Shown here: positions 1-11,250 of the stretch, one piece after another | Layout: every line of letters begins with the position of its first letter | Numbering within the stretch: position 1 is the first letter of the stretch | Source: Arenicola marina | Lineage: Eukaryota; Annelida; Polychaeta; Arenicolidae | Direction: 5' to 3' | Assembly: GCA_964019135.1 (NCBI GenBank) | Contig: OZ025253.1 | Location: forward strand, 32,662,548-32,726,547 | DNA length: 64,000 nt | Translations under genes and position numbers: made by a program | The notes under the pieces: model-generated | Databases searched by the model: none | Told to the model about the DNA's origin: nothing | The model's input: only the letters and a program-made list of their open reading frames with translations

Positions 1-852
1 AGCACTTCGTCGCATCTCATCTTGCGGCTCCCTGGTGGCTGAAAATCCACTGTGGGTCACGTGTCTCGCGTTGCCATGGCAGCCGTGCGCCCCCCTCCCC
101 CCCCCCCTCCCCACCCCCGCGGGGGCCTTAGACACCCACTCTCCCGTCTTAATCTCCAGTCCGAGGCAGAACTCGCCTTGGGGCTGAGATTCCTGTGGTT
201 AATAATTCAACCACCGATGTCACGCTAATATATAACGACCCGGGGGAGGTCTTATGGAATATGAGGATGAAAACAGATCGCAGCCCCCGACCACCCCTCC
301 CCCCCCCCCCCGCCCCGCTCCCAGCCACCTCCACCTACCTACCTCCCCTCGCATCTGCATCATAGGCAATCCCCCCCCCGCCCCCGACCCATCCACCCCA
401 CACCGAAAGAGATTCTACAGCTCCATGCCAGTTCGCAAGACTTCTGTAGCATACGCACCTCCCCGTCGCCCAGTCCTAATTTTCATTGTGGGTCTCTGGC
501 ATCGGATATCTCTTGGGTTTTTTTGTGGGGGGTGGAGGGGGGGGGGACTCTGCAGCAAAGTGGGTAAACAGGCTGAGCTGCAGGTTCGAATCTTGGTACA
601 TGACTTATGGTTTGAACCCTGACACCTTCCTATGTTTGGGGTAAGTGTCATTCCAGCTCACCTCATTGTTGCTGGAGGTCAACTTAAGCCTCACGCGCAC
701 ACCAAGATTGGCCTAAAGGTCCGACATTTCATTTAATTCATTTGATCATGAATTTTATCAATTTCCACTATTTTGACCCGAGGAAACCAAGGACCCAACC
801 GCCCAGACTGGCTGAAGAAACCGTTATACATTGTATTTGGAATTGACAGTAG
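1..852. other. Intergenic, no gene seen
   Basis: I see no supportable gene here. The stretch has poly-C/poly-G runs (about 90-115, 297-312, 366-375, 536-547) that generate proline- or glycine-rich spurious ORFs. Bases 583-593 (GGTTCGAATCT) match an RNA polymerase III B box, with a weak A-box-like segment near 552-565. This could be the head of a degenerate tRNA-derived SINE, but no tRNA cloverleaf folds. Confidence 0.5.
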
Positions 853-859
853 TTATTTA

Positions 860-2690
860 AGATGGCTACTATGGTGGGTTTCTGTGGTAGGGAGTGGCGG
901 ATGGTGGGAAAGCTGGTATTGGGAGTGGTGGGAAGGCTGATGCTGATGAGGATGGAGGTGAAAGCGAGGGTGGGGGTTGGAGGGGGTGAGGATGGAGGTG
1001 AAAGTGAGGGTGGGGGCTGGAGGGGGTGAGGGTGCAGGCGTAAGTGAGGGTGAGGGTTGGAGGGGGTGAGGGTGGAGGTGAAAGTGAGGGTGGGGGTTGG
1101 AGGGGGTGAGGATGAAGATGAAAGTGAGGGTGGGGGTTGGAGGGGGTGAGGGTGCAGGCGTAAGTGAGGGTGAAGGTTGGAGGGGGTGAGGGTGGAGGCG
1201 AAAGTGAGGGTGTGGGTTGGAGGGGGTGAGGATGGAGGTGAAAGTGAGGGTGAGGGCTGGAGGGGGTGAGGATGGAGGTGAAAGTGAGGGTGGGGGTTGG
1301 AGGGGGTGCGGATGGAGGTGTAAGTGAAGGTGGGGGTTGTAGGGGTTGAGGATGGAGGTGAAAGTGAGAGTGGGGGTTGGAGGGGGTGAGGATGGAGGTG
1401 AAAGTGAGGGTGGGAGTTGGAGAGGGTGAGGGTGAGGGTTGGAGGGGGTGAGGATGGAGGCGTAAGCGAGAGTGGGGGTTGGAGGGGGTGAGGATGGAGG
1501 TGTAAGTGAAGGTGGGGGTTGGAGGGGGTGAGGATGGAGGTGAAAGTGAGGGTGGGGGTTGGAGGGGGTGAGGATGGAGGTGAAAGTGAGGGTGGGAGTT
1601 GGAGGGGGTGAGGGTGCAGGCGTAAGTGAGGGTGAAGGTTGGAGGGGGTGAGGGTGGAGGTGAAAGTGAGGGTGTGGGTTGGAGGGGGTGAGGATGGAGG
1701 TGAAAGTGAGGGTGAGGGCTGGAGGGGGTGAGGATGGAGGTGAAAGTGAGGGTGGGGGTTGGAGGGGGTGAGGATGGAGGTGTAAGTGAAGGTGGGGGTT
1801 GGAGGGGTTGAGGATGGAGGTGAAAGTGAGAGTGGGGGTTGGAGGGGGTGAGGATGGAGGTGAAAGTGAGGGTGGGAGTTGGAGGGGGTGAGGGTGAGGG
1901 TTGGAGGGGGTGAGGATGGAGGGGTAAGCGAGAGTGGGGGTTGGAGGGGGTGAGGATGGAGGTGTAAGTGAAGGTGGGGGTTGGAGGGGGTGAGGATGGA
2001 GGTGAAAGTGAGGGTGGGGGTTGGAGGGGGTGAGGATGGAGGTGAAAGTGAGGGTGGGAGTTGGAGGGGGTGAGGGTGCAGGCGTAGGTGAGGGTGAAGG
2101 TTGGAGGGGGTGAGGGTAGAGGTGAAAGTGAGGGTGTGGGTTGGAGGGGTGAGGATGCAGGCGTAAGTGAGGGTGAGGGTTGGAGGGGGTGAGGGTGGAG
2201 GTGAAAGTGAGGGTGTGGGATGGAGGGGGTGAGGGTGCAGGCGTAAGTGAGGGTGAGGGTTGGAGGGGGTGAGGGTGGAGGTGAAAGTGAGGGTGGGGGT
2301 TGGAGGGGGTGAGGTGCAGGCGTAAGTGAAGGGGGGGTTGGAGGGGGTGAGGATGGAGGTGAAAGCGAGGGTTGGGGTTGGAGGGGTGAGGATGGAGGTG
2401 AAAGTGAAGGTGGGGGTTGGAGGGGGTTAGGATGGAGGTGAAAGTGAGGGTGGGGGTTGGAGGGGGTGAGGATGGAGATGAAAGTGAGGGTGGGGGTTGG
2501 AGGGGGTGAGGGTGGAGGTGAAAGTGAGGGTAGAGTTGGAGGGGGTGAGGGTGCAGGAGTAAGTGAGGGTGGGGTTTGGAGGGGGTGAGGGTGGAGGTGA
2601 AAGTGAGGGTGTGGGTTGGAGGGGGTGAGGGTGGGGGTGAAAGTGAGAGACGGGGTTGGAAGAGGTGAGGATAGAGGTGGGGTGTCTGAT
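860..2690. repeat. 40-bp G-rich minisatellite with 462-bp higher-order period
   Basis: This is a tandem array of a 40-bp unit of the form GAGGATGGAGGTGAAAGTGA followed by GGGTGGGGGTTGGAGGGGGT. Variant subunits recur in the same order: the variant carrying GGTGCAGG followed by the GTGAAGG form starts at 1151, 1613 and 2075, exactly 462 bp apart. That equals eleven 40-bp units plus one 22-bp partial unit. The G-rich + strand has strong G-quadruplex potential. A 618-codon open frame on the minus strand is only the translation of the C-rich strand (Pro/His/Leu/Thr low complexity) and is not a gene. Confidence 0.93.
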
Positions 2691-3355
2691 TGGGGGGAAA
2701 AGGCTCCAAAAGATATTGTCTCGTTAAATTAGTGTGTGGAATGGGCTGCGGGAGTCTATATGTATGATATGGGGGCGGGGGGGTCCGCTGCTGGGGTTGG
2801 CGGCTGGGCCTGGCGGCTGAGGCTGGCGGCAGGGGTTGGCGGGGGGGGGGGGGGGTGAGGTTTGGGGATGTAGGGTGCCAGAGTCAGGGGGAGTGGCGAT
2901 ATCCTGTTCTTAAAGGTTCGTGTGTCATGTCGCAGAAAAGCCTCCTTTCGCTGTCGGAAAACATGAAATATTTATCACACGACTTCTTAATGCACCGGGA
3001 CCCTAACGCAACCCTTGGCCCCCTGACCGCTGTGACGGCAGGAGATGAAGGAGTTGGGGATGGGGGGGGGGTGAGGTTGTGGATGAAGAGGGGTGAACCG
3101 TAGACTAATAGGAAATAGAAGGGTATGTGGGGATGGCGGTAGGGGGTAGGCTGGAAGACTTGGAGTTTGGATTCGGCGCATGGGATATTGGAAAAGCAGC
3201 CGCCCTTTGCGAATGCATAATGTCGTTGGCTTCAACGATATGTATCAACAATTGCACGGGTGGTGGGTGCAGATAGGGGTCTGGGTAGGGGACACGGGAG
3301 GGAGGAGTAACAGTGAAGCGGGTTGAGGTACATCGCGTGGAGTGGAAGCGTGAGG
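2691..3355. other. G-rich intergenic, no gene seen
   Basis: This is non-coding G-rich sequence. It includes a short degenerate array of GGGGTTGGCGGCTGG-like units (about 2775-2845) and a G14 run near 2838-2853. I see no supportable ORF or RNA gene. Confidence 0.5.
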
Positions 3356-3780
3356 GTAGGGCGGGAGACGTAGTGGCTGGTTGCGTGTGGGTAGGGCCGG
3401 GGAGCTAGTGGCTGGTTGCGTGTCTGAGGGGAGCTAGTGGCTTGTTGCGTGAGGGAGGGGGGGGGGGCGCTAGTGGCTTGTTGCGTGTGGGAGGGGGGCT
3501 AGTGGCTGGTAGCGTGTGGGAGGGGGGCCAGTGGCTGGTTGCGTGTGGGAGNNNNNNNNNNNNNNNNNNNNNNNNNNNNNNNNNNNNNNNNNNNNNNNNN
3601 NNNNNNNNNNNNNNNNNNNNNNNNNNNNNNNNNNNNNNNNNNNNNNNNNNNNNNNNNNNNNNNNNNNNNNNNNNNNNNNNNNNNNNNNNNNNNNNNNNNN
3701 NNNNNNNNNNNNNNNNNNNNNNNNNNNNNNNNNNNNNNNNNNNNNNNNNNNGGGGCGTGGGTTTGTAGGGGGTGGTGGGG
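3356..3780. repeat. GCTAGTGGCTGGTTGCGTG minisatellite containing an assembly gap
   Basis: Units of roughly 28-36 bp containing AGTGGCTGGTTGCGTGTGGG are repeated from about 3368 to 3551. The array then runs into 200 N bases (3552-3751) and resumes as G-rich sequence. The round gap length suggests a placeholder size, so the true array length is unknown. Confidence 0.85.
3552..3751. other. Assembly gap (200 N)
   Basis: There are 200 consecutive undetermined bases inside a tandem repeat, which points to a collapse or unresolved array rather than missing unique sequence. Confidence 0.99.
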
Positions 3781-5337
3781 GGGGGTCCTCTTGCCAACAA
3801 ACTTATTGTGTCCTTTTGTTCTTGGTGGTGAGAGGAGAGAAATCGCCGAGGGGTGAGGGGGGTTAGGGGCTAGGGAGGTGATCTGTTAGGCACTGTTGCA
3901 ATGGGGAAATGGCGTGTCGTGCTGCATATGCGAATCACTTTATATTCACCTTCTACGTTGTCCCTGTGGCACCCTCACCTCTCTCCCTTTGTCACCCTCA
4001 CCCTCTTCCTGTCACCCTCCCCACCCTCACGCTGGCACCCTCATTCCCCTCAATCTGTCACGCCCACCCCCTATCCCTCTGCCACCTACCTTCATCCCCC
4101 CACTCCCCACCGCCCTCAACCCCAACCCATCATCCTCCCATCCGTTTCATAAGGGTTAACGGGTTCGTTACTTGCATGTCCATGTTTTACGTTGGATGGG
4201 GGTGGAGAGGCGGGGGGAGGGGGTTAAGGTGAAGGGTGGACGGTAACCTATATAAAGGTGGCTGAGGTGGCAGGGGGAGGGGGAAGTGGGGGTGGGGGGG
4301 GGGGTGGATCGTTCAGCTCAGTGTTCTAAACACCGAGGACGAGCCATAAAAAAAGGAAGGCGCTTGGCTAGTTCTACGGCGCGGAAGGGGCAGGGGGGGG
4401 GGGGGGCGGGGGGTGGAGGGCAACCGCAACAACAACTACAACGCACACAAAAAAAAAGTGCGGCAATTTCTTTTTATTATTGTACGAAGTGTGACCCCGC
4501 TATGAGTTGACATGCGGGTGAGAAGTCACTCGGCAGTTGACCCTTAAGTGGCAGGGAGCCGCGGAGGGGGGTCGGAGAGGCGGAGAGGGGAGGGGGGTGG
4601 GATAGGGCAGGGGGCCGGAGGGGCGGGGGGGGGGGGGTAAGACTTTTACTGGGGTCGGCATGGCGTGGTTACCAATGCGCGAATAACCGGCACATTTACG
4701 CTTGAGACATTTAGCTTGTTCAGTTTGTGATCTAGCCCATAGCCAACAATAAATCGCCGATATATGTTTTCTATGAGAAGGCCGGGTGGGGGAGGGATGG
4801 TGCTTGAATGGCGCTCTTTGTGTGGTCCCATTAAATTTCCTATAAATTAAACTATTTAGTCAGAGGGGGGCAAATTTATTTGAGCGTTTTGTGAAGGGAG
4901 CCAATGTCGGTCGTTGCTACCAATGAATGTGTTACAAAACTGGGCAGAAATGGGTTGTATCATCACTGGGTTGGAAAGGTGTTTTTGTGTGTGAGGGACA
5001 TGGCGAAGCGACACATTCGAGTGGGATTGCCTGGCAACATACATGTTCTCAGATTTACAGGTCGCGCAAATAGATCAGACAGCATAGGACGAGGAGGAGG
5101 GGGAGGAGGAGGAGGAGGAGGAGGAAGAGGAGGAGGAGGAGGCGGATGGGGCAGGAGAGGAGGAGGGAGGGGAGCTACATAAATGGGTGTCCTGTGGTAG
5201 AGGTGGCGGTGTGTGAGCGGAGAGAGAAGGGTGTAATTAAACTAGGTATGTATAGGTAGACGAAATGTACGACGCATAAAATACCTAGTAAACGTGTCAG
5301 GTAGTGTCAGAAATGGCCGACGGCACCGTGTCGCTAC
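3781..5337. other. Intergenic, simple repeats, no gene seen
   Basis: The stretch holds a pyrimidine-rich tract with CACCCTC-like units (about 3965-4140), several G10-G13 runs (about 4303, 4393, 4625) and a GGA/GAG microsatellite at about 5090-5170. The longest open frames are low-complexity products of these tracts. Confidence 0.5.
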
Positions 5338-5475
5338 TGTCGCCCTGTCGATAATGTCACTCTGTCGACAATGTCATCGTGTCGGTAATGTCACTCTGTC
5401 GATAATGTCACTCTGTCGATAATGTCACTCTGTCGATAATGTCACCCTGTCGATAATGTCGCCAAGTCGATGTTT
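5338..5475. repeat. 17-bp minisatellite, TGTCGATAATGTCACTC, array 1
   Basis: About eight copies of a 17-bp unit (TGTCGATAATGTCACTC and variants) lie in tandem. The same unit forms a larger array at 8465-9000. Confidence 0.9.
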
Positions 5476-8460
5476 TGTCTGCTCCTTCAGAGAGTAACAT
5501 AGTCTTTATGTTGGTGTCGCTACAGCGTCGCCGTCCCTGATTACCGCCTCTTCCTCCGTCAGTCCAACCTGTGATCGCAAACCAGTAATGAGTGTAACTT
5601 ATGACAGTCCTCCCTTTATATTCACCCGAACCTCGAGTGGTTAGCGCTTCTTCTTAGACCTGGTTAATCACGCGTCTTCATGACGTATTAACAATATTAG
5701 GATCTCTTTGTTATACAACATAATAAGCTTTTGGGATGTGTGTTTTAAACTCATTCTGACAATTTTGCTCAACGTCTTGTGACTGTCTGCTCCAGTCGTG
5801 ATAATAATCCGCCTTCTCCAGCGCACATCACTCACTCCTTCACGCCTATCCCATGCCCCTCGATTCTCTAGTTTCGTCCCCGCACCCCGCCGCATCCACC
5901 CCTCCCGACACCCCCCCCCCCCGCCCCCCCCCCCGCCCCCTCCCCCTTCCACCACCACCCCCCCGGCAGAGTGCCCTTCCCACCGTGTGACATCCCCGAT
6001 TTGATTCATGACCCCGAATCATGGCTTTCCCCACTTCTTCAGTTGAATCACTGTCATATAAATCATGGCATCTCTTTTTAAGTGTCTTCATATAACTTTT
6101 GCCCATGGTTCCAGTCGCACGCCTTTCCCGCCATATGATTGCCGGCAAGGCCGTCTACATGGGGCTGGCGGCGTATTGCCCCCGTCTCAGTCTTCACCCC
6201 ACCCTTCACCCTCTGCTCCCCACCCTCCACCCTCCACCCTCCATCTTCACCCTCCACCCTCCACCCTCCACCCCTACTTCCACTTCCACGTCAACCCCAA
6301 CCCGTCACGTCACGTCAACGGCTTGCAATTTCCTTCCATCGCCCTTTCCTTGTCCAAAGGCATCATCATCATCCCACCCTACTCTCCCCACCCCCTCCAA
6401 CACCATTCCGTGCACCTCCGCCTCACTTGGCCTCCCTGCCCTGCCCCCCCCCGCCCCCTGCACCCCCCCCCCCACCCCCGAGCCCCGACCCGAGCCTCCC
6501 CCTTTTTCTTAAGCTGGGGCAGCCAGCAGACTTGAAGATCGGGCAGCAGTCAGCCCAGACCGACCTGATTGCTGGTGCCACGAGATGGCTTGGTTAATGG
6601 TTCATCTAGGTAATGACATGCCATCGAGTGCTGCAGCAACAGACGGTGGCCGCGGTCTCCTCCTCCACCTCGGGGGGCAACAACTCCCGGCCATGATAAT
6701 ACACGGCTAGATTGGCCGTAAAGGACCCAATGATGATTGGTCTTCGTGGCATCGTGGCCGTTGTGTCATCGGCTAATATGGGACGTTTCCCACCGGTGCT
6801 AACAAAGATACTTAAAATGAGAGCGATAGCGGGATACAGACAGAGATGCATAGAGAGCGTGGTAGACGCTGTGAAACATGCAGGCGGTGGCGGCCGTTTA
6901 TTGTTTTCTTGTTAGATTAATGTCTTTAAATTTCATAAACCGCGATTCTAAATTACAGTAAATTTTACATAATTCTAAAACATTGATATTAGTTGGCAAT
7001 ATATGCAGTCCTGAACCGTTGGTGGGTGGATAATTAGTTTTAGGTCAGTTTGGGTGCAACCGGCATGAGTGCTCGTTTAATTAGAATAAATGTAACACAT
7101 TATGTAATGATATTATAGCGTCAAGCAAAGTGCGTGCTTGTTTGATTACCTCCATCCTCCATCTTCACCCTCCACCCTCCACCCTCCACCCTCCACCCTA
7201 CGCCCTACGGAACGCCCTCTGTTCCAGTAGTGCTGGGAAATCGCCCCGACTCGTGGCTCGCAGGTTGCTGTGGACCCACTGCCGGTCCCCGCGGGCAGAG
7301 ACAGGACACCCTGACTAGGTTACCATCAGACCTCTCCTCTATCTGTTGTTTAGATGCATTTTTTTTCTTTAGCGCGCCATATCGGGTCCTCTGTCTTATT
7401 TTGTTGCAAAGCGGTAGGTGTGCATACATAAATGTCATACATATATAAATATATATATATACATATAAAGAGTTATGAAAGAGCCATGCTATCGGCATGC
7501 TGGTCTGGATCAGGCCGTCGGGGGTGTATCTTCCCATCGACTGCCATGGCTGCGGTTGTCGCCAGGCCAGGAAGTGCGCAGTTCTCTCCTCTTGTTGGCG
7601 CTGGGGGGATCAGTCACGTCTCATGCCAGGCAATGACAGCTGCGTCCTTCACACCGCGTGGCCACTACCACCGCACTCACACAGGCGGATACAGAGGGTA
7701 ATGGAGAGAGAGCGGTGGTGGAGATGGGGGTGGGGGGGGGGGGGTGAGTTAAGGGAGGGGGTGGAGGTAAGTGTTGGCGGCATGGGTGGGGAGGGGTGCA
7801 CGAAAGGGGTATGGTGGGGGTGGTCTGGAAGAAGGCGAAAGTTGGGGAGATGGGAGGGGAGAGGTAGGCTACTATGGAAGGGGTTGGAGGGGAGGGTTGT
7901 GCGTGCAGAAGGGCGTGTGGTGGGTGTGGGGTCGGGAGGTGGGTGGGTGACGTTGGGGGGGGGGGGGGGGGGGGGGCGGGAGGGCGGTGGGACGCGGGGT
8001 AGGCATCGCATCGTAAACGGAAATGAGAAAGACACTGTCGGTGCGCCATAGGTGAGGGGTCTGGGTGTCAGATGAGAGACCAAAGCACTCCTGAAGGATG
8101 GGACCGTGGCGTCGGGGGGGGGGGGGGGCGGGGGGGGCACGCCACCCCCCTCCCTCAAACCCCACCGTACCCCATCCCCCATGCGCTGTCACCTAGTGGC
8201 AGGATGACACTGTCATAATGACGAGAGTTGCTCCACCCCAGCGGTGTCACCACCCGGGGGCTAATGCAATCATCCCTCAGGTCAGCCACGGGCATCAGGG
8301 GACGGAACGGAACCAGTGTCAGCGGGTGCTCAGTCTCTGGTATATAGACAGTGACTCCCTGCGGGGCGTGTGCTGCTCTTTTGGCCGTTAAGAAAATCAT
8401 CCCTCGCTCTAGGATTGATGTCGTTTGACCTAACCTGTAACTTTCGCAAGGGGCACGATC
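5476..8460. other. Intergenic, simple repeats, no gene seen
   Basis: This holds C-rich tracts (5905-5945, 6440-6480), a CCCTCCA 7-bp tandem at about 6210-6275 and a second CACCCTC/CCCTCCA array at 7145-7200. G runs of 10-18 occur near 7733, 7957 and 8116, and an AT microsatellite lies at 7439-7465. ORFs across the G/C tracts are mirror images on both strands and show no domain. I see no gene. Confidence 0.5.
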
Positions 8461-8464
8461 TGCT

Positions 8465-9000
8465 GAACAGGGTCATCCCTGTCGATAATGTCACTGTGAC
8501 GATAATGTCACCCTGTCGATAATGTCACCCTGTCGATAATGTTACCCTGCCGATAATGTCACTGTGACGATAATCTCGCTGTGACGATAATGTCACCCTG
8601 TCGATAATGTCACCCTGTCGATAACGTCATCCTGTCGATAATGTCACGCTGTCGATAATGTCACCCTGTCGATAATGTTACCCTGCCGATAATGTCACTG
8701 TGACGATAATCTCGCTGTGACGATAATGTCACCCTGTCGATAATGTCACCCTGTCGATAACGTCATCCTGTCGATAATGTCACGCTGTCGATAATGTCAC
8801 CCTGTCGATAAGGTCATTGTGACGATAATGTCACCCTGTCGATAATGTCACCCTGTCGATAATGTCACCCTGTCCATAATGTCTCCCTATCGATAATGTC
8901 ACTGTGACGACAATGTCACTGTGACGATAATCTCACTGTGACGATAATGTCACCCTGTTGATAGTGTCACCCTGCCGATAATGTCATCTTGTCGATACTG
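8465..9000. repeat. 17-bp minisatellite, TGTCGATAATGTCACCC, array 2
   Basis: About 31 copies of the 17-bp unit TGTCGATAATGTCACCC are present, with the variant GTGACGATAATGTCACT interspersed. The variant is itself imperfectly palindromic (GTGAC...GTCAC). An internal block (roughly 8490-8610 against 8660-8780) repeats with the same order of variants, which indicates segmental duplication within the array. Confidence 0.93.
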
Positions 9001-9335
9001 TCACCAAGCCGCGTCCGTAGTGCGTTAAGTTATTGTCGAGTGTGCTGTGAGTGGCCAACCCAAAAGGCGGCCGGTGCGTGGATCGAATCCCATCTGAGCA
9101 AATGACGAACATGGAACCGTAAGGAGATGATGAATGTAAAGGAGTAGTGGCCATACTAATATGATAGCCGTAATTATCTGACTGTCTTAAGTACATGACC
9201 GCCTTAAGTACATGACGGCCGTAAGAACATGATGACCATAGAACATGGTGTCTGTAAGGAGATGATGACATTAATGTTTTAAAAACGTAGGCCAAATTGT
9301 TTTGAGATCGCGTTGCGTTTCGGCCAACTGTGTTT
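9001..9335. other. Spacer between two minisatellites
   Basis: No gene is seen. Degenerate pieces resembling the next array (GACGGCCGTAAGAACATGATG and variants) occur in inverted orientation at about 9110-9270, opposite in strand to the array that follows at 9345. Confidence 0.5.
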
Positions 9336-9344
9336 TTACGGTAA

Positions 9345-9735
9345 CCTTCATGTCCTTACGGCCATCATGTCCTTACGGCCATCATGTCCTTACGGTCATC
9401 ATGTCCTTACGGCCATCATGTCCTTACGGTCATCATGTCCTTACGGCCATCATGTCCTTGCGCCCATCATGTCCTTACGGCCATCATGTCCTTACGGTCA
9501 TCATGTCCTTACGGCCATCATGTCCTTACGGCCATCATGTCCTTACGGCCATCGTGTCCTTACGGCCATCATGTCCTAACAAACATCATATCTTTACCGA
9601 CATCATGTCATTAAGACTGTCATATTTGTACGGCCACCACAGCCTTACGGTCATCAACTCCTTATGGTCATCATGTTCTTGCGGTACTCATGTCTTTATG
9701 GTCATCATGTCTTTAAGGCCATCATGTCCTCAAAG
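9345..9735. repeat. 17-bp minisatellite, CATGTCCTTACGGCCAT
   Basis: This is a tandem array of the 17-bp unit CATGTCCTTACGGCCAT or CATGTCCTTACGGTCAT, with increasing divergence after 9580. Since 17 is not a multiple of 3 and the unit has no stop in any forward frame, all three + frames stay open. Each encodes the same 17-residue periodic peptide (HVLTAIMSLRPSCPYG-like). These open frames are a property of the repeat, not evidence for a protein. Confidence 0.93.
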
Positions 9736-11024
9736 TGTGCTTTGCGGTGTCTTTGTCTGTAGTGCCATGTACTTTTTATCACGAGCCACATATCCAGGGA
9801 TATGGCATGATAACATGATGCATTGGTTGGCTCACAATTTAATTTGGGCACGCAACGACGAAAACGGTGCAAATTAAGGCTTTCCAAGAATAAGTCGTCT
9901 AACGCCCTAATGACCCCCCCCCCCCTCCTCTTTCCCCTTACACGTCCTGTTCAGGTCGCCACTTATTCTGCCTGGATACTGGGTCCTGTGACCGTAGTTA
10001 GCCCCCCTGTGTCCCTCTCACCCGCCACCCCTCCCTCCAATCCACCATCCAGCCCCGTTTCACTGTTTTCCCTGTCACCCCTTCACTTACCAATCCCTTT
10101 TCGCTCGATCCAACACGATCTCCTTTCCCTGCAAGAAATCCCCGCCCCGATTGCGCCCCCTACCTCTGAACCCTCACGAAATCACCCTCATGCCCCACCC
10201 CCACGCACGCGTCTCACGCCCCAGCCCTCTAGCCCCGCGTGGCACACCAAGATCGCGTGTGAGGGGCCCGCTGCCCCCTATGTGACACGTCGCCCCTCCC
10301 CCCCCCCCCCCCCCCCCAACACCCCACACCCTTCCTCCGGGTGTCAGCTGGCCGGGGGAGGGGCCGTCTAATTGGTTCCTAAGAGCCGCTAAGTGAGGTA
10401 TTTACACAAGAGGCTTCTCCTCCCAGGCCATGCAGGACAGGCTGCATAACCCCTGGCCGGCCAAGATGGCTATCCCCCAGCTCAAGGGAGAAAGATATCC
10501 GACTCCCCTACCCACCCGCCCACCCACCCAGCCCCGCCCGCGTGCCGATTCCTCCGCCATCCTTCCTCGTCCATCAGCCGCCTCCGTCCACCCCCCCCCC
10601 CCCCACCCGCCCCCTTCGTCCCCCCAATCACCAGACCCAGCCCTTTCCTTCTCCAGGCCATGCCTTCCTTGTCATCCATCCCCCCCCCATCCCCACCACC
10701 CTCCACCCTCCACAATCCGCCAGACCCCTGCCCCTACCTCACCCACATCTGCCCCCCACCCCTCCCCACCTCTCCTCAGCTTTCCTTACCCGCACCCCTC
10801 CACCCCTTGCCCTGCACACCCCACCGCCGATGCCACCCTCACCCGAGCGCCGACCATCCTTCCGGTGTCGTTATCGTCGGTGTCAGCAATTACTAGCGAT
10901 GGCCAAACCTCATGAAGAAAGACAACATGGTCTTCTTCCCTCTGGGCTGCTGCTTTCTGCGCAACTCGACTTCCTGTCGACGCCGATGTGGCGACCCAGC
11001 TATTCTTAGCATAAGGCCATAAGG
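9736..11024. other. Intergenic, C-rich, no gene seen
   Basis: There are C-tracts (9917-9927, 10299-10318, 10589-10604, 10681-10690) and long pyrimidine-rich runs. Proline/serine-rich open frames are present in several frames, which is expected from composition. I see no domain. Confidence 0.45.
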
Positions 11025-11250
11025 GGTTTGGAAGGGGTAAATGGCGACACGCGACACAGGCATATTTGAATATCGACATTCGACATTGACCCCCAAAATC
11101 CGACTCCGAAAATCTGCAAAAGCGACATAGACACGGATTTTTGAAAAAAACGACACTGAACTTAGGCAAAAAGCGACACAGAAGGTCGTGCAAAATCGAC
11201 ATTCGACACTGAAAATTTTGAAAAATCGACACTGACCACCGGACCCTCAC
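11025..11250. repeat. CGACA-rich dispersed repeat, copy 1
   Basis: This is a ~225-bp repeat beginning near GGTTTGGAAGGGGTAAATGG and then GCGACACGCGACACAGGCAT. It continues with short CGACA/CGACATTCGACA motifs separated by A-rich spacers, such as AAAATTTTGAAAAATCGACA. The same ordered motifs occur at 26035-26260 and 58790-58960, so this is a dispersed family and not local noise. Confidence 0.85.

Noticed and set aside
853..2709. 618-codon Pro/His-rich open frame on the minus strand
   Set aside because: It is the mechanical translation of the 40-bp G-rich minisatellite; no splice context, no domain, and period explained by the repeat.
6065..6597. Three overlapping Pro/Ser-rich frames
   Set aside because: All derive from a CCCTCCA-rich tract; overlapping frames of equal length indicate composition, not coding.
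8465..9000. CRISPR-like array
   Set aside because: The 17-bp repeats are directly contiguous with no spacers, and the DNA is eukaryotic.
9302..9877. 191-codon frame with HVLTAIMSLRPSCPYG repeats
   Set aside because: Arises because a 17-bp stop-free unit keeps all three forward frames open; the other two frames encode the same peptide.
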